From positions 22,579 to 33,589 of the forward strand of contig JAAAUF010000435.1 of the NCBI GenBank assembly GCA_015499985.1: 11,011 nucleotides of DNA. The letters are read 5' to 3'. A program made the translations under genes and the position numbers. Shown here one piece after another: positions 1 to 9,139 of this stretch. How positions within the stretch are numbered: position 1 is the stretch's first letter; each line of letters opens with the position of its first letter. A model generated the notes under the pieces. That model saw only the letters and a program-made list of their open reading frames with translations. It made no database searches and was not told the origin of the DNA. This stretch comes from Haplosporangium gracile. Taxonomy: Eukaryota > Mortierellomycota > Mortierellomycetes > Mortierellales > Mortierellaceae.

Positions 1-100
1 AAAAAAAAAAAAGTAAGAAAGTTCATTGTCAGACATCAAATCCATGGGGCGAATTAGACAATCCCTGAAAATACAATTTGAGTTCGAACAGTTAATATAC
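1..100 (-). other. Partial intron 4 of the SLC41-like gene
   Basis: A GTATAT donor at 100-95 follows the codon for Pro in RINP plus one G. No usable acceptor is present before the left edge. Candidate branch sites CTAAT (about 57-53) and CTGAC (32-28) are followed on the minus strand by a run of 12 T at positions 12-1. This suggests that the acceptor lies just outside the window. The next exon should open with AC or AT to complete the conserved Asp codon. Confidence 0.7.
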
Positions 101-2303
101 CTGGGTTGATCCGGTAACGACGGCAGACAAGGACAAGTCCACACATGAATCCACCAAGGACAAGACTGCTTATGGCGGCACAGAGCATACTGGCCGTGAT
201 CATGAGTGCAATTTCGTTAAAGTTGTTGGTCGTCGGATGAACCACCATTCCGAGTCCGAATGAGAATAATCCTGCAACCGATCCGACGGCCAAACTTTGA
301 AGCTGAAGGAGACCCAGGTTTCCTTTGATGAATGCATTGCGCGACGCTTTTTGATCCAGCAGTCCCAAGTTGGCCTAAGAAGGTGTACAGATGAAAGGGT
401 GGGTGGTGAGTATTATTTTTCCAAATGTGTGCTGTACCAGAATGACAAAAGAGACAGCTATAAAATAGCTTACAGCTGTGGAGAGGCGACTGGCGAGGTT
501 CATCTCGAGGTTACCCTTAAGATTAAGAAGAATAGGGATGAGGATGATGAGCTCTGAGATGTCGATAAACACTTGCCAGTGCTACAGCAAAGTAAAGCAG
601 TGAAATATGTTAGTTTCCTGTCGACTACGAAACACCGTCGATATCATGCATCTTTGTAAGTGTAAGACATGTTCAAAGCTTACCTGTATCACATCAAGAA
701 GCCATCCGGCGCAGATAAGTCCGCTCACTGCAAAGATCAATGTTGTTGATGCCTAGTATCGAAAGGGTAAAAGAACAAAGGAAGGAAAAGAGCAATTTAG
801 TTAGTAAAAAGTCGTTGGATAGACTTAAAAAAAAAAGAAAAGAAAAGATGGCCAGGCAGAACTCCAGTCTAGCATCGACCCTATTTTTGTGCTAAACCTC
901 AAAAAGGTCGATTGTCTGTCCCTTGCATGTCTTAAAAAACCGCTTCCTGATGCTGGGCCTCCCTCTCCCCCCTAGTTTTAGTGACGGCTCCAGTTTCCTG
1001 AAATGTGTCGATCCTGATCTCCTCCTAGGCTGATCTGTGATGGTCTCACAATAGGCGCGATTTTGATTGTTCGTCTAAAACAACACGCATACTGTGTCGA
1101 TCCTTGATCCTGACTTATGTCAACCTTCTTTTTGGTGGTCATTTTCCAATGTTCCTCGTTGTGGTTGCTAATTCCTGATGTTGGCTGTGCTCCAATGCAT
1201 CTTCTTCTGTTGCGTGCCGATAATGTGATTATCGGATTCTGTCTTTCCTTCCCAGCCAATTGCTTCCGCATGCCTGTCCTGTTCTGCTTCTGTCCAGTCC
1301 AGTCCTCTGTCCTCTATCCTGTGCAGTCAGTCTTCACTATCCAGTCCCCTTTCCCATCCTACATTTTCCCCTCCTCAAAAGAAGTTATAATTGGAAATCA
1401 CAATTGTCATATCGCCTTCCCAGTACACATACAACAAAAAGGGAAAAGCAGAAATAGACAAAAACTAAGCCCTGCCCCAATTTTGTATCCTAAACCCTTT
1501 TCTCTGTCCACCATGCATGCCCGTTTGAATACAATAACAGAGTGATGATGTTACTATTTTTTTTTTACCTGCATCAACAGTCCATCGCCTTCACCATCCT
1601 CGAACCCACGAAAGTCCAAGCCGACTTCATCATCCCTGTTGTAGTGTCGCGACGGCCGTCCCGCAGGTTCAGAGTATTCCAAGAGCTCTGCGGTGTATTT
1701 TGGTGGAGGGTAGGACGGTTCATCATCCGACGATGAGGACGAAGCCATGGCTGAGGAAGGGAGAACACCGCCCGTCATCGATGCTGGTATGTTGTTGACA
1801 GCAATGATAGTCTCGCCTTGCAACATGATCCCGGCGGTACCAGTGCTGCCAAGGGACTGAGGACGGAGTCCGCTGATTCGACGAGCAGCTCCCGAAGAGA
1901 TACCACCACCGCTTCGATCCATGGAGGGAGAGTTCCGGACTGATCCTGAAGAGACACGGTTGTTGATGTTGCTGGTGTTGTTGAAGGCTGTCAAGGGAGT
2001 CTCCGAGTCAGAGTCATGTTCGCCTTCTGAGAAGGAGCCTGTTGGGTGCTGATGATCGGGTGAGGAGTAAGCCATGGCGGCTCGGCTACTGCTCTGACTG
2101 TGCGACCGGTGACGAAACTGTTGTGGTTGCGGACCAGCATGGTGGTGGTGCTGATGTTGGTGGTGGAGATGAATAGGCGATCGGTGAGGAGGTTTACTAG
2201 TCGACTCTGGATCGTCGTCGTCTTGGCCTTGTTCATGTGGATTCCGAAGAGGACTGTAGTTTGCCTGAGAGAAGGGTGACGATGCTGTAAAGAGTTTATC
2301 CAT
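101..2303 (-). CDS. SLC41/MgtE-family magnesium transporter, 5' four exons (3' end outside the window)
   Basis: Proposed exons on the minus strand are 2303-1569, 752-684, 581-474 and 374-101. The first three junctions are phase 0 and the last is phase 1. The joined product so far is 395 residues plus one base. Exon 1 (residues 1-245) is a hydrophilic, probably cytosolic and disordered tail with a His cluster (H45-H55), many Ser residues and a PPPKY motif at 199-203. Exon 2 encodes a first membrane helix ending in WLLDVIQ. Exon 3 begins HWQVF and holds the family signature [17 protein letters not shown] (288-304), almost identical to the first MgtE half of animal SLC41A1. Exon 4 starts ANLG, adds two hydrophobic helices (about 325-345 and 357-385) and ends RRYRINP, where animal homologues continue with Asp. 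Members of this family move Mg2+ across the plasma or organelle membrane. The second MgtE half must lie to the left of the window. The family call is firm; the substrate is inferred. The start ATG is followed by G and lies downstream of about 300 nt that lack ATG. Confidence 0.9.
375..473 (-). other. Intron 3 of the SLC41-like gene (99 nt, phase 0)
   Basis: The donor is GTAAGC directly after the codons for STA, and the acceptor is CTTAG before the codons for ANLG. The length is a multiple of three. The first in-frame stop is the TAG of the acceptor itself, so retention would append 32 mostly hydrophobic residues and then stop. Confidence 0.88.
582..683 (-). other. Intron 2 of the SLC41-like gene (102 nt, phase 0)
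   Basis: The donor is GTAAGC after the codons for DVIQ. An ACTAAC branch site lies at 614-609 and the acceptor is TGTAG before the codons for HWQVF. The length is a multiple of three and, as in intron 3, the only in-frame stop is the acceptor TAG. Confidence 0.88.
753..1568 (-). other. Intron 1 of the SLC41-like gene (816 nt, phase 0)
   Basis: The donor is CAG/GTAAAA followed by a run of A. A perfect TACTAAC branch site lies at 806-800, and the acceptor ACTAG precedes exon 2. At 816 nt it is several times longer than the other introns here. It contains a perfect 8-bp inverted repeat (1217-1224 with 1228-1235), an 11-bp direct repeat (1004-1014 and 1093-1103) and CCAGTC-rich low-complexity sequence (about 1285-1355). 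ORFs within it look like chance. A missed short exon cannot be excluded, although exon 1 and exon 2 join in frame and the next residues match the start of the first MgtE helix. Confidence 0.72.
1217..1235. repeat. Perfect 8-bp inverted repeat with 3-nt loop
   Basis: CCGATAAT and ATTATCGG flank GTG. On either strand this would fold as a short hairpin, and each arm carries a GATA core. It lies in the middle of intron 1 of the transporter gene. Function unknown. Confidence 0.6.
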
Positions 2304-2610
2304 GATAATGGGATCGATCGATAGATGGTAGGGGAGGTAGAGGAGAAGGAGAAAGGAAGGGGGAATCAGACAGCAATGGTTCCAATTGAAAGTAAAAAAG
2401 AAGTGTGAAGGGAGGAATATGTACGGTCCGGGGATGGATTAAGAGTGCGAACAGTGAGAAGAGAAGAGAGGAATAGAAAATACGAAGAGAAGGGCAAAGC
2501 TAAGAAAAGAGCTGGACTTTGAAGGATGCTAGTACTTGAGGCTGTGTGCGGTATTTTCGTTTTTTTTGGGATGCACTCTTTTTATTCGCCCTAATGCTCT
2601 ATCCCTCAGG
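2304..2610 (-). promoter_or_regulatory. Probable 5' leader and proximal promoter of the SLC41-like gene
   Basis: Read on the minus strand, this stretch is pyrimidine-rich and contains no ATG until 2613-2611. That is what is expected of a scanned 5' UTR in front of the ATG at 2303. The transcription start is therefore probably within it, but no precise promoter element can be assigned. Confidence 0.45.
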
Positions 2611-2985
2611 CATGCAATAGGTGCACAGTACAACCACGAAAAAAATGCGATGAACAAGAAAATAAAAGAATCGACACTTTGTCCTCTAACCAGACAAAGA
2701 GAGGGCAATCGAAGGGTTGAAGTGGGTGGTTTGGGTCCAGAAGAAAATTCCCGACAGGAGGCAAGTTGGAATGAGAGAGGGGGTTATGTTGACTGACTGA
2801 ATGAATGGCAAAAAATTGGAATCTCAAACTGAGGTGTGCGCAAAGTGTTGCCTATAAGTCGCACGAGTTTGGTTTCAAAGGAATAATAAAAAGGTTTCGT
2901 TTCTTTTGTTCTTTTCTATGGTTGCTCTTGGTTGAGAATAGAAAGGGTCATTTAAGAATTGTGTAAGGTGAATGAGACCATCAGG

Positions 2986-3137
2986 ATGGCAAAAAAGAGG
3001 AAAAAGGAGGAAAGGGTAAGGAACAGGAGTGAAGAACGAGAAAAGAGTGAAAAAGAGAGCGAGAGAGGAAAGGAAAAAGAGGCGAGAGTGAAGTGAAAAT
3101 AGAGAAAGGGAACAAAAACGAAGAACGAGAACAAAGA
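2986..3137. repeat. Polypurine/polypyrimidine tract
   Basis: About 150 bases are overwhelmingly A and G on the plus strand, with scattered C and T. A 36-codon ATG-to-TGA frame (2986-3096) of Lys/Glu/Arg codons is explained by this composition. Confidence 0.55.
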
Positions 3138-3765
3138 CCTGGACTTTAGCCGGGTTGGTAGCGTTGTGTTACCAAAGCAAAAATGAAAACCGTTTTCTTA
3201 TGTCTCTATCGAGGCGAGAGCAGAGCAACGAGGGTGTACCTCTCTTACCCATTGGAATGGTCTCTCAATCATTCATATCAACAACCCAAGAGCAACAACA
3301 ACGGGAGCAAGCGAAGGGTAAAGAAGGGGTTTAAATGTTGATATGTGCTCACCAAAAAGGGATTTGTTGCTCGTACACTTTCATCCAATGCGAGAACAGA
3401 GTTGGCCTTCAATCGCACAATTCCTTCGGACAAACCACTACCAGCGAACCTTGAACAGTTGGGGATTATTTTTTTTTTTCTTGAGAGCTTTTTTTTCCAA
3501 GTCCTTGTTGCTGTTTGTTGTTGCTGTTGTTTGATCGGGCCGAGTTGACTTGCGCAAATCAACAACAAACCAAACGAACAACTGAACAGAGGATAGAGAA
3601 AATGAGAAAGAGAAAATAAAATAGTCCGTAACTCAGCTTCGCTCTCTCCATCCATACATGAAGCAAGAAGCACACACCAAGGGTGCAGCAATCAACTCTG
3701 TTTCTTTTCTGAGAAAAGATGAAATGAAAAAAAGGAGGTTTGGTTGGAATTATTTTTGAGCAGAG

Positions 3766-3783
3766 GAGAGAGAGAGAGAGAGA
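3766..3783. repeat. (GA)9 microsatellite
   Basis: Nine uninterrupted GA units are visible in the intergenic region. Confidence 0.9.
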
Positions 3784-4353
3784 CCGTTTTCCTACCCGTA
3801 CACGATGATGCAGTGTTTTTTTCTGTGGAGTATGCATTTCGACAAGACAACAACGATCTTATTCATAGACAACGAATATACTTTCTCTATGCCCGATAGT
3901 CCTACTTGAACAGCCATAAATCTGACAAGCATGTTCTTGATGGCTACAAAGCAATGTCCTGGTTCCTGGAAATATCAATTGACCAATAGCATCGTTTGAT
4001 CACCTCAAAAAGAAAGATCACTAGTGATAAAAGGAACTATTGCCACCATGACAAACCACAACATGGCAGAGCCAGCCATAGCTTAAGTGCTAGCTTTGAC
4101 CTTTCTTTATCCATGAAGAAAAACGGAAGGCTGGTGTGCCTGTTCTTTCACATGGACTGCACACGCGTAAATACATCCACGCCACATGAAGCAAACAAGA
4201 GTACACACAGAAAGAGAGAGAGAGAACATCATTGCTCTCGACTCTAGCACAACACGCACATATATGTAATAGTCCCCTTCTGTCCCCCTCTCCCGGTAGA
4301 ATCCAGTAGGAATCGATGCTTGTGTGTGTCAGTCTCTCTCACCTTATTAGCCT

Positions 4354-4617
4354 ATGACATGTCTTGCTTTGCCTTACCTTTGTTTGTCCTTTCATCCCCT
4401 CCTAGCAACCCTCCTCTACTTCCGCCACTGTGTGTGTTGTTGGCACACCGTTTGATTATATCGACAGACCCTGCTTGTTGTTTCTGTCTCCTTCTCCCCT
4501 TTTGTTCCCTGTCCCCTCTCTCCCCCTTCATCTTACGCTCGCCTACAGCTTACCCCTCTCTCTCTTTCTCACCTCATCACTACATCATCCTCTGTTACTC
4601 TTCCGCGCCTCTTTGCA
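4354..4617 (+). promoter_or_regulatory. Pyrimidine-rich 5' leader of the 607-residue protein gene
   Basis: The stretch is strongly C/T-rich. The last upstream ATGs are at 4354 and 4359, and from 4362 to 4617 there is none. The ATG at 4359 would open a 91-codon frame running past the main start to 4634, which would hinder translation. The likely transcription start is therefore downstream of about 4361. Confidence 0.45.
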
Positions 4618-6441
4618 ATGGGATCCAAGCTTGACAACTTCGACACTCTCTGTCAGCAAGTCTTCTTGCCCTCCAAGTCTGCTGCCGATGAAGGGAGTGC
4701 CCATCCCGCTGTGACGACATCAGTCCAGGAGACAGCTCTCAGTCTTGTCTCCAGAGCGCAGATTTACGAACTACAGACTCCTCTTACATCAACATCAACG
4801 ACACCCGAATCAACCCAGAACGACAAACAGTATTATAGGATCCACTTGGAGGAGCTTGAAGACCGTCATCAACAGCAAAATGTCCGGGATATTCTCGTTC
4901 AGACTATCGACCCTTCGCTCCTCGTAATTCTCCCCTATGACAGAAATCTCTCTGGATACAGCTCCAAGACTAGGACAGAGGCAATAGAGGCACCACTGGA
5001 GACTGCAGTGGTCCTTGACATGGGAGGACTTTCCTCGCCTGAACCTTCTGCAGCATTAGCACCAACGACAGCTTCATCAAAAATCGACAGCAAGCCTGAT
5101 AAGCTCGATCCTACAGTCAGGACCGACATCGATGATACCGCGAGCAAGACTATGCTGCTGGTCTCTGTCAAGGAATGGCTCAGACTGACAGGGAGGATCC
5201 GTTTCTGGAGGGCAGAGTCGCATCGCATCAAGGCTGCCCAGCGAGAGATAGTCCTAGATGGTCTCTTGGAGGAGCGCTGGAGGGCTGCCACGTCGTCGGC
5301 CATGCCATCAACGCCCATCTCGTCTCCGCCCACTTCCTCCGGATTACTTACAGCTGCTGCTCTGACACCCAAGTCGCTGCCATCCTCGGCGGTATCCTCG
5401 CCATCAACATCATCCTCAGTGGCAGCTTTACCATTGGCGTCTTCCATATCATCAACCCTGACAAAGTTGTCGACATACAAACAACCATTCCAGGAGCACC
5501 AATTAGAGTCTCTGGTTCAGTTCATGACCGTCTACGGAGACGAACCTTCAGCGACATCTATCTTGAGAGGACTACTGGATTTCGCTCGACGACAATTGAC
5601 CGCCATTATAGTACTTTCATGGACGTTTGATCGCGCCAACCTCACGGAACAGAAGCCAGAGGCCACTGTCGCCTTCTTGGACTTGATTGCACGACTTGGG
5701 CTGGAGTTGGTGAACCCCTCTGCATTGGAAACAGGAAAGCAGCAGCAGCAGCAAGATACCATAAAGCCACCAGCAGCAACCCCAACAACATCCTATTCTT
5801 CAATTGCCTCGGATGCAACAGCCGTGGGGACACCCAAAGTAGCAATACCCGTTCAATCAACAGATCTGACATGGACCTTTGGCACAAGGATCGATGATCG
5901 TCGTCTGGAGTACTGGATCCATCATCTTCAACAGAACACGCTTCCTGTGGCCAAAGTGGATCATCAATCGCTCTTGCCCTCAACAGCCAGTTTTGCCCCG
6001 ACCAGCAGCAACAACAATGCGACGACAACAAGTTCAGGCTCTTCTGGCTCAGAACAAAAGTCAAACCCGATCCCTCAGGCGGTCCGAAAGCGCTTTTTGC
6101 AGGACCGCCAAACGATACCCGCTGGAACCATTCAGCCCCTCATCGACATCGACATCAACCCTTACACCAACGCCAAAAGTAGCAACACGATTACACGCGA
6201 TTCGACCTTTGTGCTGGCTACGTCCAGATATGCTCTGTCGTCATCGTCGTCGTCAAGCTCTCAAGGAACGGGGTTGTTTGTCAACGTCAAGAAGGATGTC
6301 AAAGACTTGGCCCGGTGGGCATCGACCTGTGGAGGTCGGTTGGACTGGATTTGGGCCTGGTTGTTTTCGTCGTTCCAAAGGTCACGGCGTGAGGCCAAGT
6401 CTGCCAGCCAGAAGCCACGGTCCAATGACGAGAATGTCTGA
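4618..6441 (+). CDS. Hypothetical protein, 607 residues, unknown family
   Basis: This is one uninterrupted frame with GCA before the ATG and G after it, and an ATG-free pyrimidine-rich leader. I do not recognise a family. Ordered-looking, mixed hydrophobic and charged segments lie at about 35-110 (including VQTIDPSLLVILPYDRN), 178-224 (VKEWLRLTGRIRFWRAESHR, helical and basic), 293-367 (helices with FARRQLTAIIVLSWTF), 415-445 (TWTFGTRIDDRRLEYWIHHL) and 551-590 (ending LDWIWAWLFSSF, a Trp-rich amphipathic helix). They are separated by Ser/Thr/Pro/Ala-rich linkers, a Gln5 run (375-379), an Asn/Thr/Ser patch (463-478) and a Ser8 run (541-548). There is no signal peptide. No full-length membrane helix is clear, though the Trp-rich C-terminal segment could touch a membrane. 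Long overlapping frames at 4935-5480 (minus) and 5175-5630 (plus) look like shadows. The coding call is strong; the function is unknown. Confidence 0.85.
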   Translation: MGSKLDNFDTLCQQVFLPSKSAADEGSAHPAVTTSVQETALSLVSRAQIYELQTPLTSTSTTPESTQNDKQYYRIHLEELEDRHQQQNVRDILVQTIDPSLLVILPYDRNLSGYSSKTRTEAIEAPLETAVVLDMGGLSSPEPSAALAPTTASSKIDSKPDKLDPTVRTDIDDTASKTMLLVSVKEWLRLTGRIRFWRAESHRIKAAQREIVLDGLLEERWRAATSSAMPSTPISSPPTSSGLLTAAALTPKSLPSSAVSSPSTSSSVAALPLASSISSTLTKLSTYKQPFQEHQLESLVQFMTVYGDEPSATSILRGLLDFARRQLTAIIVLSWTFDRANLTEQKPEATVAFLDLIARLGLELVNPSALETGKQQQQQDTIKPPAATPTTSYSSIASDATAVGTPKVAIPVQSTDLTWTFGTRIDDRRLEYWIHHLQQNTLPVAKVDHQSLLPSTASFAPTSSNNNATTTSSGSSGSEQKSNPIPQAVRKRFLQDRQTIPAGTIQPLIDIDINPYTNAKSSNTITRDSTFVLATSRYALSSSSSSSSQGTGLFVNVKKDVKDLARWASTCGGRLDWIWAWLFSSFQRSRREAKSASQKPRSNDENV

Positions 6442-6442
6442 A

Positions 6443-6467
6443 TACATATACATATATATACATATAT
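6443..6467 (+). terminator. Probable 3'-end efficiency element (TACATA/TATATA repeat)
   Basis: An alternating TACATA/TATATA stretch begins two bases after the TGA of the 607-residue gene. UAUAUA-type motifs act as efficiency elements for 3'-end formation in yeast. The role here is inferred from position and sequence only. Confidence 0.4.
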
Positions 6468-6574
6468 CCCTTGGTGTAATACATTCCTCCTTTTACTAGA
6501 AAACACCTTCAAAACAGTGATGATGAATGAAAGAAGCGCCACCAAGTCGAATAAGACTGAGTGTCAATGAATGA

Positions 6575-6964
6575 AGAGAGCCAAGCCACAGACAGACACA
6601 ACACGCCTTCGTCCTCTTTTTTCAGACAAACAGTCCTTTTTTTCTTTTTTCTTTTTTTTTTCTTCTGCATCACTACGCTCTTCCTTCTCGCACCCTTCAC
6701 ACTTCCTTCTTTTCATTCCTTTCTAGTCTTCATTCCCTTCCAATCTTCTTTTCCTCACACTACAATCACCTCGGCTCGGTATGTTATTTTTCAGTCAAGG
6801 TATTCTTTTCCACACAACTCTTCCTCATGAAGTTAATTACTAATGGCTGATTTGCTGACGTGTGTTCAACTCAAATAGAAAAAAGGAATCAATAACACGT
6901 TTCGTCCTCAGCAAACAATCGCCACACTCTTAACGACCAATATAAAACAAACAGCACTTACACA
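6575..6964 (+). promoter_or_regulatory. Leader and proximal promoter of RVB2
   Basis: A strong C/T tract (about 6610-6778) lacks ATG. The only ATGs between it and the start codon fall inside a predicted intron (6779-6878), and the following 86 nt to the start are ATG-free. A CCAATATAAAA sequence (6937-6947) lies only about 20 nt before the ATG. It is thus too close to be an ordinary TATA box unless the leader is extremely short. Confidence 0.45.
6779..6878 (+). other. Predicted 5' UTR intron of RVB2 (100 nt)
   Basis: The donor GTATGT at 6779 is identical to the donor of the first coding intron. A TACTAAT branch site lies at 6838-6844, with a second option CTGAC at 6855-6859. The acceptor AAATAG ends at 6878 and is the same hexamer that ends the second coding intron. 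Removal deletes all three ATGs (6781, 6827, 6843) that would otherwise precede the start codon, leaving an ATG-free leader. Prediction only. Confidence 0.6.
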
Positions 6965-8759
<1,795 letters not shown>

Positions 8760-9139
8760 TTTTGAGAGGATCTTGGTCGGTGTAGTTTGTGGGCATAGCA
8801 TAGTATTTCTTTTTCCCTGACGAAATAATTGATTATTATTTTTTTTGAAGGACTGTTTGGCTAGTATTCTTTTTTTATTACTTTAGGCTGTTTTTGTTGA
8901 GGGAACGCGTCTTCACTAGTGTGGTGTGGCGTGGTATGATGCCTATTGCTGAAAAAGTTGAGGAGAGTGCGCATTCTATTGTCCAGAGGATCGAGGAGTG
9001 TGGGAAGGAAGAAAGATATCCGAGCTCTTTATGAAAAAGGGATGAGAGATATACAAAAAGAACGAAAAAAAAAAAATCGGGAGGGCTCCAACTCCTGAAT
9101 CATCCTTCCTCCTCGCCGCATAGTGAATTGAAAAGTGGT
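8760..9139. other. Convergent 3' region between RVB2 and the 572-residue gene
   Basis: No gene is seen. For the plus strand, an AATAAT (8824-8829) lies 65 nt after the RVB2 stop and is followed by a T run. For the minus strand, an AATAAA occurs at 8879-8874, about 260 nt beyond the stop of the opposite gene, and a T run occurs at about 9077-9066. The two transcripts could overlap at their 3' ends. Confidence 0.5.

Larger units (their letters stand above)
2611..4353. other. Divergent intergenic region, no gene recognised
   Basis: All ORFs here are short and either built from purine or pyrimidine runs or without recognisable protein features. No tRNA A-box/B-box pair was seen. Contents include a purine-rich tract (about 2986-3137), T runs near 3471-3497, a GA microsatellite (3766-3783), an AG run (4213-4224), a 12-bp palindrome ATCACTAGTGAT (4017-4028), a CCAAT (3983-3987), and an ACATATATGT palindrome near 4258-4267 that could serve as a TATA-like element for the gene at 4618. 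The interval 3343-3470 is open in several frames but shows no recognisable protein. Confidence 0.6.

Noticed and set aside
54..100. Continuation of the transporter frame past 101 (readthrough, or use of the TTTTCAG near 72-66 as acceptor)
   Set aside because: The frame ends after a few residues with no similarity to SLC41 proteins, which continue with Asp after INP. The TTTTCAG would make an intron of about 35 nt and leads directly to a stop.
978..1545. Overlapping ORFs on both strands within transporter intron 1
   Set aside because: They have no protein features, are composed of low-complexity sequence and lie inside a well-supported intron.
2986..3096. 36-codon Lys/Glu/Arg-rich ORF with an NLS-like start
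   Set aside because: Fully explained by the polypurine tract. Such tracts avoid stop codons and yield K/E/R codons by chance.
3141..3232. tRNA-like A-box sequence (TAGCCGGGTTGG)
   Set aside because: No B-box (GGTTCRANTCC) or acceptor-stem pairing was found at a suitable distance.
3343..3548. ORFs of 63-67 codons on the plus strand
   Set aside because: Several frames are open at once and both end in T-run-derived Phe/Val/Cys stretches. No family is recognisable, and one frame lacks an ATG.
4163..4168. ACGCGT (MluI cell-cycle box) upstream of the 607-residue gene
   Set aside because: A single 6-bp match about 450 bp from the start. Another copy occurs in the 3' region near 8904, so chance is likely.
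4935..5480. 181-codon antisense ORF
   Set aside because: A shadow of the coding strand of the 607-residue gene, rich in residues expected from complementing Ser/Thr/Asp codons.
5175..5630. 151-codon ORF in another plus-strand frame with a hydrophobic stretch
   Set aside because: It lies wholly within the 607-residue gene, and its hydrophobic part is produced by reading TCATC-type Ser codons out of frame.
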